Shown: positions 35,918 through 45,478, numbered from the stretch's first letter. The stretch: 53,755 bases of DNA from Lachnospiraceae bacterium (GCA_017621115.1 JAGATU010000093.1:1-53755), one strand, 5' to 3'. The notes: generated by a model not told the origin, from the sequence alone. A program made the numbers and translations.

Positions 35918-36970
35918 TTAATATGCTTTGATTTCTTCCCATAGATTATTGTAAAGGAGATCAGCTTCATCTCCAAGATAAGAGAATGTCTCGAGATTGT
36001 TATACTGTGTTAAATCCGGGAATGCGATAGAAGAGTTTTTGATATCTTCATCTTCGATTAATTCTCTTGCCGCATCGTTTGGAGTAGAGTATGTAATGTA
36101 ATCAAAGTTAAGTAATGCAATATCCGGACGGCACATAAAGTCAATCCATTTTTCGGCATTTTCTTTGTTTTGGCAATTTTTAGGAATTACCCAGCTGTCA
36201 ATCCACACATTGGTACCTTCTTTTGGAATTACATATTCAAGGTTTGGATTTTCGCGCTGTGTATAAATGGCTTCACCGGAGTAAATAACGCCGATAGCAG
36301 CTTCATCGCCGATCATTTTATCACGAACCTGATCCACTACATATGCCTGTACAAGAGGTTTCTGGTTAATCAATTCATTCTTTGCAGCTTCGAGTTCTGC
36401 TTCGTCAACTGAATTCATTGAGTTGCCGTTTCGTTTTAAGGAAACCATAAATGCATCACGTACAGAATCCTGCATTAAGATATTATCTTTATACTGTTCG
36501 TCCCATAATACATTCCAACTGTCGATTGGTCCGTTAACCATAGTTTTGTTATAAAGGATACCTACTGTTCCCCAGCAGTATGGTACGGAATATTTGTTTT
36601 CGGGATCAAATCCTTTTGATTGTTCAAAATACTGTGCTCCGATATTGGCTTTTGCATTTGGTACATTGTCCCAATTGATTTCGGCAAGCATATCGTTGTC
36701 AAGCATCTTCTGGATCATGTAATCGGAAGGGCAGATAACGTCATATACAGATGCACCTGCTTCTACTTTTGGATACATTACTTCGTTTGTTTCGAATTCA
36801 TCATAAACAACTTTAATTCCTGTTTCTTCCTCAAACATGGTTATTACTTCAGGGTCGATGTATTCGCCCCAGTTATACACATAAACTGTGTTTTCATCTT
36901 TGGCACCACATGCGCAGAGCATGGCAGCTGATAAAACAACTGCTAAAACAAGTGAAATAAATCTTTTCAT
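35918..36970 (-). CDS. potD: Spermidine/putrescine-binding lipoprotein
   Basis: The 350-residue protein has a lipoprotein signal (lipobox LCAC, Cys 21) and a periplasmic-binding-protein fold: VYVYNWGEYIDPEVITMFEEETGIKV-type start (residues 29-55, abbreviated), YDVICPSDYMI, YCWGTVGILYNK, GVIYSGEA and EKWIDFMCRP. It captures polyamines outside the membrane and delivers them to PotBC. GGAGGA precedes the ATG. It is the last gene of the operon, 20 nt after potC, and ends at a terminator shared with the convergent gene. Confidence 0.95.
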   Translation of the reverse strand: MKRFISLVLAVVLSAAMLCACGAKDENTVYVYNWGEYIDPEVITMFEEETGIKVVYDEFETNEVMYPKVEAGASVYDVICPSDYMIQKMLDNDMLAEINWDNVPNAKANIGAQYFEQSKGFDPENKYSVPYCWGTVGILYNKTMVNGPIDSWNVLWDEQYKDNILMQDSVRDAFMVSLKRNGNSMNSVDEAELEAAKNELINQKPLVQAYVVDQVRDKMIGDEAAIGVIYSGEAIYTQRENPNLEYVIPKEGTNVWIDSWVIPKNCQNKENAEKWIDFMCRPDIALLNFDYITYSTPNDAARELIEDEDIKNSSIAFPDLTQYNNLETFSYLGDEADLLYNNLWEEIKAY

Positions 36971-36990
36971 TTTTCCTCCTTTTAGCCGTG

Positions 36991-37788
36991 TTATCTGTTA
37001 ACAGCAACCGGCTTCTTGTTTTTTATATCTTCCTTTGTCGGACGGTTAACAAGTGCAAGAAGCAGAAGAACCGCAACAAAGATAAGAGTTGATAATGCAT
37101 ACATTTCCGGTTTGATACCTTTTCGGACTTCGGTATAAATCTTGGTAGACAGGGTATCAATGCCGGCACCTTTTGTAAAGTGAGTGATAATAAAATCGTC
37201 CAATGACATCGTAAATGCCATTAAGAATCCTGACAATATACCCGGTAATAAATCCGGAAATGTAACTTTAAAAAACGCATAAACAGGTGATGCACCCAAA
37301 TCAAGTGCCGCTTCAAATGTATGCGGATTCAAATTACGCATTCGCGGCATAACACTCAGTATTACATACGGAATGTTAAAAGTAATATGACTGAGCAGAA
37401 TAGTACCAAAACCAAATCGGATTCCGAAGCTTAAGAATAAAAGCATTAAGGAAATACCGGTTACAATATCTGCATTTAACATTGGGATATTGGTTACACC
37501 CATTAAAACAGCTTTTGTCTTTTTATTCATAACGCTCATACCGATACATGCGGCAGTGCCGATTACGGTTGCAATTAAGGATGAGATAAATGCAATGGCC
37601 AGTGTTGTATATAAAGCTTCCATTATATCCCTGTTTTGGAATAATTCAATATACCATTTGAAGGTAAATCCGCCCCATTTTGCACGCGTACGGCTCTTAT
37701 TAAAGGAGAGCACGATTAATGTACCGATTGGAGCATATAAAAAGATAAAAATCAGGACAACATAAAAACGTTTTAATGCTTTTGTCAT
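36991..37788 (-). CDS. potC: Polyamine ABC transporter permease PotC
   Basis: The 265-residue membrane protein has six predicted helices and the EAA loop EAALDLGASPVYAFFKVTFPDLLPG that contacts the ATPase. The opening FYVVLIFIFLYAPIGTLIVLSFN is typical of PotC. Its ATG overlaps the potB stop by 1 nt (TAATG), so translation is coupled. Confidence 0.95.
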   Translation of the reverse strand: MTKALKRFYVVLIFIFLYAPIGTLIVLSFNKSRTRAKWGGFTFKWYIELFQNRDIMEALYTTLAIAFISSLIATVIGTAACIGMSVMNKKTKAVLMGVTNIPMLNADIVTGISLMLLFLSFGIRFGFGTILLSHITFNIPYVILSVMPRMRNLNPHTFEAALDLGASPVYAFFKVTFPDLLPGILSGFLMAFTMSLDDFIITHFTKGAGIDTLSTKIYTEVRKGIKPEMYALSTLIFVAVLLLLALVNRPTKEDIKNKKPVAVNR

Positions 37789-38606
37789 TATAAAACAGCC
37801 CCCTCTCCATCTTTATCAAATATTGAGGTTAATATCATATTAATGATAATGAAAATCATTAATACGATGGACAGACCGCTTCCCAAATGCCAGTTGCTTG
37901 CCTGAGTAAACTGCTGTTCAATAACATTACCGATAAGTAAAATCTTACTTCCGCCAAGCAGGGAAGAAATTACGAATGTAGTGAGTGCAGGAACAAATAC
38001 CATGGTGATTCCGCTAATAATACCGGGAACGGTAAGCGGAAGAGTAATCTTGATAAATGTCTGGTATCCGTTGGCACCCAAATCCCTTGCGGCATTGATA
38101 ACATTCGGATCGATTTTGGTTAAAGAGTTGTAAAGCGGTAATACCATGAATGGCAGGAAATTATATACCATACCAAGGACAATGGCATAAGGAGTATTAA
38201 TAATATTAAGTGTCGGTAAACCTAAGAATGACAATATATTATTAATTACACCGGTCTTTTCAAGTAATGTCTGCCATGCAAGTGTACGTAATAAAAAGTT
38301 CATCCACATCGGCAGAATAAAAATCATAACAATCATACTATGTTGGTTGCCGCTCATTTTGGAAAGAATGGATGCGAGCGGATAACCGAGCAGTAAGCAA
38401 ATTACGGTAGCAATGAAGGAGAGCAGTAATGAAAGCCATAATGCCTTCATTCTCTCGGGAGTACTGATTGCCGTAATATATTCTAATGTGAAGGCACCGG
38501 ATTTGTCTGTAAATCCATAGTAAAATACCATGCATAAAGGAATAACAATAAATCCTATGGACCAGATACTGAACGGCGCTGCAAGTATTTTTTTCTTATT
38601 CTTCAA
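37788..38606 (-). CDS. potB: Polyamine ABC transporter permease PotB
   Basis: The membrane permease has about six helices and the EAA loop [22 protein letters not shown] favour TTG at 38604-38606 (272 residues, [15 protein letters not shown]), because a perfect AGGAGG lies 9 nt before it and homologues begin this way. An upstream ATG at 38624 would make the AGGAGG codons 2-3 and has a poor site of its own. In either case the start lies within the end of potA, giving an overlap of 11 or 29 nt. Confidence 0.9.
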   Translation of the reverse strand: MKNKKKILAAPFSIWSIGFIVIPLCMVFYYGFTDKSGAFTLEYITAISTPERMKALWLSLLLSFIATVICLLLGYPLASILSKMSGNQHSMIVMIFILPMWMNFLLRTLAWQTLLEKTGVINNILSFLGLPTLNIINTPYAIVLGMVYNFLPFMVLPLYNSLTKIDPNVINAARDLGANGYQTFIKITLPLTVPGIISGITMVFVPALTTFVISSLLGGSKILLIGNVIEQQFTQASNWHLGSGLSIVLMIFIIINMILTSIFDKDGEGAVL

Positions 38607-39669
38607 CGCCGACTGCCTCCTCATCTTCAGATACCGGTTTATTCATAATCTGGATATTAAACGGATCCACTTTGATACCGACTTTTGTTCCTACAGGAAA
38701 CATATTGGTAGAATGAACAAGCCATTCATAACCATTTGCCATAACTTCCATTTCATAATGAACACCTTTGAAAATCAGGTGGGAAACTTCGCCCTGGATA
38801 GTTCCTTCTTCGGGAGAAACGAGCATAACGTCTTCCGGACGGATTACAACATCGACAGGCTTGTTTTCGCCAAATCCCGTATCCACACAGGCAAACTTGG
38901 CTCCAAGGAAAGAAACAAGTTCGTCGCGGATCATAGTAGCATCTATAATATTACTGTCACCGATAAAGTCGGCAACAAAAGCATTTTCCGGTTCATTATA
39001 AATCATCTCAGGGGTACCAATCTGCTGGATATATCCCTGATTCATAACAACAATGGTATCGGACATTGTTAATGCTTCTTCCTGATCATGTGTTACATAT
39101 ATAAATGTAATACCAAGTTCGTTTTTCAGACGGATTAATTCGTACTGCATGTCCTGACGTAATTTTAAGTCAAGTGCGCCAAGCGGTTCGTCTAGTAAAA
39201 GAACTTTAGGTTCATTTACGATAGCACGGGCAATGGCAATTCGCTGTTGCTGGCCACCGGATAATGAATCCGGCATACGTTTGCCGTAGCCGTCTAGATT
39301 AACTAATTTCAGTGCATACTGTATTTTATCTTTAATATACTGGTCGGTTTTTCCTTTGATACGAAGACCGAAAGCAATATTTTCTTCGATAGTCATATGT
39401 GTAAATAAGGCATATTTCTGGAAGACTGTATTTAACTGACGTTTATTTGGAGGTAATTTGGTAATATCCTGTCCGCTAAACATAACTCGGCCCGTATCCG
39501 GAGTTTCAAAACCGCCGATAATACGAAGGGTAGTAGTCTTACCGCATCCGCTTGGACCAAGGAGTGTTAAGAATTCATTTTCACGGATATATAAATTCAT
39601 ATCGTCCAAAATCATGTTGCCGTCGTATGATTTGGAAATATTCTGTAAATCAATCAGTTTTGTACTCAT
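38596..39669 (-). CDS. potA: Polyamine ABC transporter ATP-binding protein
   Basis: The 357-residue ATPase has Walker [10 protein letters not shown] (38-46), signature LSGGQQQR (136-143), Walker B VLLLDEP (156-162) and HDQEEAL, then a C-terminal TOBE domain (about 270-345) with [11 protein letters not shown]. It powers polyamine uptake. It follows the regulator gene by 24 nt and overlaps potB, so all five genes look like one operon read from the - strand. Confidence 0.96.
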   Translation of the reverse strand: MSTKLIDLQNISKSYDGNMILDDMNLYIRENEFLTLLGPSGCGKTTTLRIIGGFETPDTGRVMFSGQDITKLPPNKRQLNTVFQKYALFTHMTIEENIAFGLRIKGKTDQYIKDKIQYALKLVNLDGYGKRMPDSLSGGQQQRIAIARAIVNEPKVLLLDEPLGALDLKLRQDMQYELIRLKNELGITFIYVTHDQEEALTMSDTIVVMNQGYIQQIGTPEMIYNEPENAFVADFIGDSNIIDATMIRDELVSFLGAKFACVDTGFGENKPVDVVIRPEDVMLVSPEEGTIQGEVSHLIFKGVHYEMEVMANGYEWLVHSTNMFPVGTKVGIKVDPFNIQIMNKPVSEDEEAVGVEE

Positions 39670-39693
39670 AGCAATACGCCTTTCTAAAGTATA

Positions 39694-40233
39694 TTAAAAA
39701 CTTGGAGGGCTGGAAACCCATAAAATAGAAGCCCCTTTGTTACCGGCTGCACTGATGTAATGTGTAGAGTCCGGTGTAAAATAGAATGATTCCCCTTTTT
39801 TGGCTTTGATTACTTTGGAACCGATGTGAATGGTTACCGAACCGTTTAAAACATAGCCGAATTCCTCCCCTTCATGCGGATTATCGGGATATGTCTGTCC
39901 GTTTGGTTCAAGAGTAATCCGAATCGGCTCCATAAGATTCTTCTGGGCATTCGGAATAATCCATTCGGTTTTAATATGTAATTCGGGATCTTCCTTTTCA
40001 AAATAATCATTTTGATGGAAAACAATCTGTGAATCCACATCTTTTGTGAAAAAGTCACTTAAATCAGTGCCAAGACACTGTAATATATCAACCAGGGTTG
40101 AAATGGAAGGAGAAGTGAGATCTCTTTCTAACTGAGATATAAAGCCTTTGGATAATTCCGCTCTGTCTGCAAGTTCCTCCTGGGTCAGGCCTTTTTTGAT
40201 TCGTAAATCTTTCACGCGATTTCCGATATCCAT
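39694..40233 (-). CDS. XRE-family regulator with cupin domain
   Basis: The 179-residue protein has an N-terminal HTH (residues 3-58, RVKDLRIKKGLTQEELADRAELSKGFISQLER in part) and a C-terminal cupin (about 105-175) with PHEGEEFGYVLNGSVTIHIG and FYFTPDSTHY. This PuuR-like design senses small ligands, often polyamine-related, and controls uptake. I choose ATG 40233, giving MDIGNRVKDLR as in homologues; ATG 40245 is only 1 nt from the AAAGG site. As first gene of the pot operon it probably represses its own transcription. Confidence 0.88.
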   Translation of the reverse strand: MDIGNRVKDLRIKKGLTQEELADRAELSKGFISQLERDLTSPSISTLVDILQCLGTDLSDFFTKDVDSQIVFHQNDYFEKEDPELHIKTEWIIPNAQKNLMEPIRITLEPNGQTYPDNPHEGEEFGYVLNGSVTIHIGSKVIKAKKGESFYFTPDSTHYISAAGNKGASILWVSSPPSF

Positions 40234-40285
40234 ATTTGTAACCATACCTTTCTAAAATAGCGATTGCATAATTATCATTTGCTAA

Positions 40286-40304
40286 TTGTGCAATATATAC
40301 ACAA
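40286..40304. promoter_or_regulatory. Inverted repeat 1 upstream of the pot operon
   Basis: TTGTG (40286-40290) and CACAA (40300-40304) enclose 9 bases. It shares TTGTGCA and CACAA with the stronger repeat at 40316, as two sites for one regulator would. Confidence 0.45.
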
Positions 40305-40315
40305 ATGAGACTCGG

Positions 40316-40335
40316 TTTTGTGCACATGCACAAAA
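40316..40335. promoter_or_regulatory. Inverted repeat 2: 20-bp near-perfect palindrome upstream of the pot operon
   Basis: TTTTGTGCA (40316-40324) and TGCACAAAA (40327-40335) are perfect arms around CA. Good candidate operator for the XRE-cupin regulator. Confidence 0.6.
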
Positions 40336-40354
40336 TTTATTATAATAAACTTTG

Positions 40355-40373
40355 AGTTTAGTAACACTAAACT
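40355..40373. promoter_or_regulatory. Inverted repeat 3: AGTTTAGT-AAC-ACTAAACT
   Basis: Perfect 8-bp arms at 40355-40362 and 40366-40373. It differs in sequence from repeats 1 and 2, so it may bind another factor. Confidence 0.5.
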
Positions 40374-40482
40374 AACACACCGTCTACAATTATATAGTAA
40401 ACGAATAGAATGTCAATACAAATTCTTAATATTATAAAAATATTTTTTTACAAATACTAAACTTCTTCGACTGTAAAAATAC

Positions 40483-40511
40483 TTAACAAAAAAAGAGGTG
40501 TATGATAATAT
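40483..40511 (+). promoter_or_regulatory. Predicted promoter of the lactonase-like gene
   Basis: TTAACA (40483-40488), 17 nt and TAATAT (40506-40511), about 50 nt before the start codon. Confidence 0.5.
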
Positions 40512-40564
40512 AAGAAAGTGAATACTAAATAGGAATGGAAGACAAGCGCAGAAAGGCTGATTTT

Positions 40565-41626
40565 ATGAATAAGAATAAATATGTTGCCTATGTTTCGACA
40601 TATACATCAGGTATGAAAGATAATATTCACGGAATTAAAATATATGATGTGGATATGCAAAACGGTTATTTCAAAGAAAAAGGCGAAGTGGAGATTACCA
40701 ATTCTTCCTATTTGACAATTTCCCATAATTCCAAATATCTATATTCGATTACAGATTTTGGTGTGGAAGCATACAGGATTGAAGAAGACGGTATGCTTAC
40801 GGTCATTAATCAAGGGTCAATTAACGGTATGAGAGGTTGTTATCTTTCTACTGATTATGAAGATAAATTCCTGTTTGTTGCAGGATATCATGATGGTAAG
40901 ATTACGGTTTTACGCTTGCGTGAAGACGGTGGTGTTGGCGATATTACTGATGAGATTTTTCATCAGGGACTTGGAAATATTGCAGAACGTAATTTCAGAC
41001 CTCATGTAAACTGTGTAAAGATGACTCGTGACAACAAGTATTTATGTGCGGCAGACCTTGGTATGGATCATGTAAATGTATACTGGCTTGATCATAATAA
41101 CGGTAAATTGAAAATGGTTGATGTGATCCGCAGTGAACAGGAGAGTGCACCAAGACATCTTAAGTTTTCAAAGAATGGTAAATATCTTTATATTGTACAT
41201 GAATTGAAAAATTATGTGGATGTATATACGTATACGGAAATTTCAGATAAGAATCCGGAATTTGAAAAGATACAGACTATTTCAACATTAAATAATTATC
41301 ATGCTGGCGGTTCGGCTGCCAGTGCACTTAATTTGTCAGCTGATTACAAATATATAGTAAGTTCTAATGCAGGGGATAATAGTGTTATTTTGTATGAAAT
41401 TGATGAGCAGACCGGCATGCTTACCAAGAAATTCTGCCTGCCAATCAGTGGGGATTATCCGAAGGATGCGGTTTTATTCCCGGATAACAGACATCTGGTT
41501 TCACTTAACCATATATCCAATACGATGACTTTCTTTGATGTCGATTTAGAAAAGAATGTAATTGTAATGCATGGAAAAGAGATTAAAGTACAGCAACCAA
41601 ATTGTATTATATTTCATAAGTTGTAA
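40565..41626 (+). CDS. Lactonase-family beta-propeller protein (6-phosphogluconolactonase-like)
   Basis: The product is 353 residues from ATG 40565, 8 nt after AAAGG; ATG 40535 upstream lacks a site. It has the repeated blade pattern of the PF10282 seven-bladed propeller: YVSTYTSG, SKYLYSITDFGVEAY, NFRPHVNCVKMTRDNKYLCAADLGMDHVNVY (in part RPHVNCVKMTRDNKYLCAAD), PRHLKFSKNGKYLYIVHE and YPKDAVLFPDNRHLVSLNH. YbhE-like members hydrolyse 6-phosphogluconolactone, but the family is broad and the substrate here is uncertain. Monocistronic. Confidence 0.85.
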   Translation: MNKNKYVAYVSTYTSGMKDNIHGIKIYDVDMQNGYFKEKGEVEITNSSYLTISHNSKYLYSITDFGVEAYRIEEDGMLTVINQGSINGMRGCYLSTDYEDKFLFVAGYHDGKITVLRLREDGGVGDITDEIFHQGLGNIAERNFRPHVNCVKMTRDNKYLCAADLGMDHVNVYWLDHNNGKLKMVDVIRSEQESAPRHLKFSKNGKYLYIVHELKNYVDVYTYTEISDKNPEFEKIQTISTLNNYHAGGSAASALNLSADYKYIVSSNAGDNSVILYEIDEQTGMLTKKFCLPISGDYPKDAVLFPDNRHLVSLNHISNTMTFFDVDLEKNVIVMHGKEIKVQQPNCIIFHKL

Positions 41627-41659
41627 AAAAAGAGATTCCTATTTGGAATCTCTTTTTTT
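41625..41659. terminator. Bidirectional terminator overlapping the aroC 3' end
   Basis: AAAAAAAGAGATTCC (41625-41639) and GGAATCTCTTTTTTT (41645-41659) form a perfect 15-bp stem over a 5-nt loop. On the - strand the first arm is inside aroC and encodes its last residues. Confidence 0.9.
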
Positions 41660-42751
41660 GTAGAAATTGGTTAAATGTTCCATTTGTGCTGACATATTCG
41701 CCATTAGCAGGTCCAATATCGTAATTGCAACCATGGATTCTACGACTACAACAGCTCTTGGTACAATAATCGGATCATGGCGGCCATGAATTTCTATGGT
41801 AGTATCTGTGCCATCGTTTGTTACTGTGTTTTGTGGCTGAGAAATAGATGGAGTTGGTTTGAAATGTGCACGCATAATAATATTGCTTCCGTCGCTCATT
41901 CCACCTAATATACCGCCGCTGTGGTTTGTTTTTTTGTACACAGAATCATCATGCATATAAAATTCGTCGTTGTTTTTACTGCCAAATGTCTGTGAAACTT
42001 TAACTCCGTCACCGATTTCCACTGCTTTTACGGCGCCGATGGACATTAATGCCTTAGCAAGGTTAGCATCTAATTTGTCAAAAACAGGTTCTCCGATACC
42101 TGCAGGCATACCGCTAACAACGCATTCTACAATGCCGCCTGCTGAATCCTGTTTTTGAATGCATTCCTGTAAATATGTTTCTGCTTTGGATGAGGTTTCA
42201 CTATCGGGCATATAGATAGGAGAAGCGTTAATCATTTCTTGTGTAAAATTATCTCCGTAAGCTGTATGAGGTCCGATTGCACGCGTATATGCAGTTACGT
42301 TTATATTCATTTCTTTTAAAATCTTATCGGCAATGGCACCTGCAACAACACGACCAATGGTTTCACGACCGGAAGAACGGCCGCCGCCCCTATAATCTCT
42401 AAAACCATATTTTTTATCAAATGTATAGTCTGCATGTCCGGGACGGTATATAGAGGCGATGTTACCGTAATCTTTACTGATTTGGGAAGTATTGCGAATC
42501 ATAACAGAGATAGGAGTCCCGGTTGTCTTGCCCTCAAAAACACCGGAAAGTATCTCGGGAGCGTCAACTTCATTCCTTTTCGTACCATATGGATTACTTC
42601 CGGGACGACGTCTGTTTAAATAGGGCACTAAATCTTCTTCACATAATGGAAGACCCGCAGGGACACCGTCTATAACAACGCCAATAGCTTTGCCATGTGA
42701 TTCTCCCCATGTTGTAATTGTGAAATGTTTTCCGAATGTTGAACCTGCCAT
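41639..42751 (-). CDS. aroC: Chorismate synthase
   Basis: The product is 370 residues from ATG 42751, which follows GGAGGATTC; a frame open further upstream has no such site. Family signatures are TWGESHGKAIGVVIDG (residues 12-27), RPGHADYTFDKKYGFRDYRGGGRSSGRET (in part, FRDYRGGGRSSGRET), IGPHTAYGD and RHDPIIVPRAVVVVESM. It converts 5-enolpyruvylshikimate-3-phosphate to chorismate with reduced FMN, the last common step to aromatic amino acids. No other shikimate genes are adjacent. Confidence 0.97.
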   Translation of the reverse strand: MAGSTFGKHFTITTWGESHGKAIGVVIDGVPAGLPLCEEDLVPYLNRRRPGSNPYGTKRNEVDAPEILSGVFEGKTTGTPISVMIRNTSQISKDYGNIASIYRPGHADYTFDKKYGFRDYRGGGRSSGRETIGRVVAGAIADKILKEMNINVTAYTRAIGPHTAYGDNFTQEMINASPIYMPDSETSSKAETYLQECIQKQDSAGGIVECVVSGMPAGIGEPVFDKLDANLAKALMSIGAVKAVEIGDGVKVSQTFGSKNNDEFYMHDDSVYKKTNHSGGILGGMSDGSNIIMRAHFKPTPSISQPQNTVTNDGTDTTIEIHGRHDPIIVPRAVVVVESMVAITILDLLMANMSAQMEHLTNFYKKRDSK

Positions 42752-42839
42752 ATGAATCCTCCAATATTTTCTGTTCTCTATTATAATCATCGGAAAAATA
42801 TTACTCAATAGTTAATTTATCATCATTTCTTTAAAATTA

Positions 42840-42868
42840 TTGTGAAATAACTGCAATTATGGTATTAT
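42840..42868 (+). promoter_or_regulatory. Predicted promoter for the VanY-tgt-yajC genes
   Basis: TTGTGA (42840-42845), 17 nt and TATTAT (42863-42868). Confidence 0.5.
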
Positions 42869-42920
42869 AAAATCAAATTATAATTGAATTTTTGTGCGTG
42901 GGTTTACGCGGGGGATAAGC

Positions 42921-43922
42921 ATGTTAAGTGATGTACAAAGCCGGAAAGTTGCGAAATATCGCAAACTGGCAAGCAAGAATAAGTTTTGTAAATATTTAGC
43001 AGTATTTCTGCTTATATGGTCTTTGTTTTGGAGTAAATTTTTATCATTCCACAAAAGAAGACTTGTTATTGTTGCTGAATTATGTCTCGTAGTTACCATT
43101 TTTGCTTTTAGTACCAGTTTTGCCCCGCCGATATTTCCTTCATCAGATGCCGCTAATGAGGTGGCATTAGCACAACCGGATGATAATTTGGATTCTTTGG
43201 ATGATTATGATTTTGTATCAGAAGATGATGTTGTTGATGAACATGATTTGATTGATCCGTCTGAAGATACGGCTAGTCTTGAAGATTTAATAGAATCCAG
43301 TAAATCCAATATAGTTGCACAAGAAGATCTTTCTCAAGGTACAGATGTTACTTTTAATAAAAATGATTGGAATCTGTTGTTAATTAATAAACAGCATACG
43401 ATTCCGGAAGACTATGAATTTACTTTGGGAACGATTAAAGGATCCATGCGTTGTGATGAGCGAATTATCGAACCGCTTACACAGATGTTTGCAGCCGCAA
43501 AAGAAGATGGAGTGAATTTGATTGTTTGTTCTCCTTACAGGGATCTTGCGAGACAGGAGTATTTATTTGACCGTAAAATGAAAGGCTTTATCCGTTCCGG
43601 AATGTCCTATGTGGATGCATATAAGACCGCTTCAATAACTGTTACGGTTCCTGGTGCGAGTGAGCATCAGATCGGTCTTGCAGTTGATATTATTTCCGAT
43701 ACATATTCTGCTTTGGATATCGGATTTGCAGATACTGCGGCAGGACAGTGGCTGGCTCAACATTCCTGGGAATACGGATTTATTTTGCGTTATCCTCTTG
43801 GTAAGGAAGATGTTACCGGTATCCAGTATGAACCATGGCATTTCCGTTATGTTGGTGTAGATGCGGCTAAAGTGATTACCGAAGAAGGAATTACTTTGGA
43901 AGAATTTATTGAAAATTTATAA
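42921..43922 (+). CDS. D-alanyl-D-alanine carboxypeptidase, VanY family
   Basis: The product is 333 residues from ATG 42921 (GGGGG site about 7 nt before); GTG 42894 is less likely. A Lys/Arg-rich start and one membrane helix (about residues 46-66, VIVAELCLVVTIFAFSTSF) are followed by an acidic linker (80-130) and the peptidase M15 domain with SPYRDLARQEYLF, the zinc motif SEHQIGLAVDI (H-x6-D) and EPWHFRYVG (E-x2-H). It should trim D-Ala from cell wall peptides outside the membrane. A stand-alone VanY-like enzyme does not imply vancomycin resistance. Confidence 0.9.
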   Translation: MLSDVQSRKVAKYRKLASKNKFCKYLAVFLLIWSLFWSKFLSFHKRRLVIVAELCLVVTIFAFSTSFAPPIFPSSDAANEVALAQPDDNLDSLDDYDFVSEDDVVDEHDLIDPSEDTASLEDLIESSKSNIVAQEDLSQGTDVTFNKNDWNLLLINKQHTIPEDYEFTLGTIKGSMRCDERIIEPLTQMFAAAKEDGVNLIVCSPYRDLARQEYLFDRKMKGFIRSGMSYVDAYKTASITVTVPGASEHQIGLAVDIISDTYSALDIGFADTAAGQWLAQHSWEYGFILRYPLGKEDVTGIQYEPWHFRYVGVDAAKVITEEGITLEEFIENL

Positions 43923-43946
43923 TTATTATGTTGAGATAGGCTTACT

Positions 43947-45092
43947 ATGAGTGTGTACAGTTATAAGATTTTAAAACAGGAAGGCAGGGCAAAAAGGGCA
44001 GAAGTGACAACCGTTCACGGAACGATCCAGACCCCTGTCTTTATGAATGTCGGTACGGCTGCTGCCATTAAAGGCGCAGTTTCGACGGAAGATTTGCAGA
44101 ATTTAAAGACACAGGTGGAATTATCAAACACCTATCATTTGCATGTCAGACCGGGTGATAAATTAATTAAGGAACTTGGCGGTTTGCATAAATTTATGGT
44201 TTGGGACAAGCCTATATTAACCGATTCCGGCGGATTCCAAGTGTTTTCATTATCCGGTTTGCGCAAGATTAAAGAAGAAGGCGTTACGTTCCATTCCCAT
44301 GTAGACGGCCGTATTATTTTTATGGGTCCGGAAGAAAGTATGCAGATTCAAAGTAATCTTGCGTCTACCATTGCTATGGCATTTGATGAATGTCCGCCCG
44401 CTTTGGCTGAGAGAAGTTATGTTCAACCATCCGTAGACCGTACGACCAGGTGGCTTGAAAGATGTCGTGTTGAGATGAATCGTCTTAATAATCTGGAAGA
44501 TACTATTAATAAAGAACAGCTTTTGTTTGGTATTAACCAGGGTGCTATTTTTGCTGATATCCGTATCGAACATGCCAAGAGAATCCGGGAGATGGATTTG
44601 GACGGTTATGCACTTGGCGGACTTGCTGTCGGCGAATCTCATGAAGAGATGTATTATATTTTAGATGAGACTGTTCCGTATTTACCAAAGGATAAACCAA
44701 CTTATCTGATGGGCGTCGGTACACCGGCCAATATACTTGAAGCAGTTGAGCGTGGAGTGGATTTTTTTGATTGTGTATACCCGACACGTAACGGAAGACA
44801 TGGTCATTTGTATACCAATCATGGGAAGATTAATCTTTTTAATCAAAAATTTGAAAAAGATATGCGTCCGATAGAAGAAGGTTGCGGATGTCCGGCCTGT
44901 CAGAAGTATTCAAGGGCATATATACGACATTTGTTAAAGGCCAAAGAAATGCTTGGTATGCGTCTTTGTGTGATGCATAATCTGTATTTTTACAATACAA
45001 TGATGGAAGAAATCAGGGATGCGCTTGATAAAGGAGAGTTTTTGGCATATAAGAAGTCAAAACTTGACAGTATGGCGACGCCTGATGTATGA
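43947..45092 (+). CDS. tgt: Queuine tRNA-ribosyltransferase
   Basis: The 381-residue TIM-barrel enzyme exchanges guanine-34 of GUN-anticodon tRNAs for a queuine precursor. DSGGFQVFSLSGLRKI holds the general acid/base Asp, FDCVYPTRNGRHG the nucleophile Asp, and CGCPACQKYSRAYIRHLL with a later His (MHNLYFY) the zinc site. The ribosome binding site (GAGATAGG) is weak. It lies 24 nt after the VanY-like gene and 37 nt before yajC, the usual neighbour of tgt. Confidence 0.97.
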   Translation: MSVYSYKILKQEGRAKRAEVTTVHGTIQTPVFMNVGTAAAIKGAVSTEDLQNLKTQVELSNTYHLHVRPGDKLIKELGGLHKFMVWDKPILTDSGGFQVFSLSGLRKIKEEGVTFHSHVDGRIIFMGPEESMQIQSNLASTIAMAFDECPPALAERSYVQPSVDRTTRWLERCRVEMNRLNNLEDTINKEQLLFGINQGAIFADIRIEHAKRIREMDLDGYALGGLAVGESHEEMYYILDETVPYLPKDKPTYLMGVGTPANILEAVERGVDFFDCVYPTRNGRHGHLYTNHGKINLFNQKFEKDMRPIEEGCGCPACQKYSRAYIRHLLKAKEMLGMRLCVMHNLYFYNTMMEEIRDALDKGEFLAYKKSKLDSMATPDV

Positions 45093-45129
45093 TTGCAAAT
45101 AGCGAATAAACCCTAAGGAGGATATTAAA

Positions 45130-45432
45130 GTGGGTATTTTATTAACAGAAGCTGCTGCAGGCGGCGGATTTATGATTGGTTATATGATTATTATTTTTGC
45201 AATTCTTTACTTTATGATGATTCGTCCTCAGAAGAAAGAACAGAAGAGAATTGCAGCTATGCTTGCAACACTTGAGACCGGCGACAGTGTTTTAACAACA
45301 AGCGGATTTTACGGTGTGGTTATCGATGTTTCTGATGATACGGTTATTGTAGAGTTTGGCAGCAATAAGAATTGCCGTATTCCTATGCAGAAATCAGCGA
45401 TTACACAGGTTGAGAAACCATCAGCTGAATAA
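45130..45432 (+). CDS. yajC: Preprotein translocase accessory subunit YajC
   Basis: The 100-residue protein starts at GTG 45130, set by AAGGAGG. One membrane helix (about residues 13-32) is followed by RPQKKEQKR and the cytoplasmic SH3-like part METGDSVLTTSGFYGVV-type (here LETGDSVLTTSGFYGVV). YajC assists SecDF-YidC. A terminator follows. Confidence 0.94.
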   Translation: MGILLTEAAAGGGFMIGYMIIIFAILYFMMIRPQKKEQKRIAAMLATLETGDSVLTTSGFYGVVIDVSDDTVIVEFGSNKNCRIPMQKSAITQVEKPSAE

Positions 45433-45444
45433 TAAAGAGAATTT

Positions 45445-45478
45445 TCCCGGTAACAGATTTGATTACCGGGATTTTTTT
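45445..45478 (+). terminator. Terminator after yajC
   Basis: TCCCGGTAA (45445-45453) pairs with TTACCGGGA (45463-45471); a run of seven T follows. Confidence 0.92.

Larger units (their letters stand above)
40234..40564. other. Divergent intergenic region between regulator and lactonase genes
   Basis: About 330 AT-rich bases with three inverted repeats near the regulator side (listed separately), a predicted promoter towards the lactonase gene, and a TATAAT on the - strand near 40341-40346 that may serve the pot operon. Further ACTAAA-containing words occur near 40457 and 40523. No reading frame or RNA gene was recognised. Confidence 0.5.

Noticed and set aside
42921..43922. Vancomycin resistance operon
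   Set aside because: A VanY-type peptidase alone, without vanH, vanA, vanX or vanRS genes, fits ordinary wall turnover.
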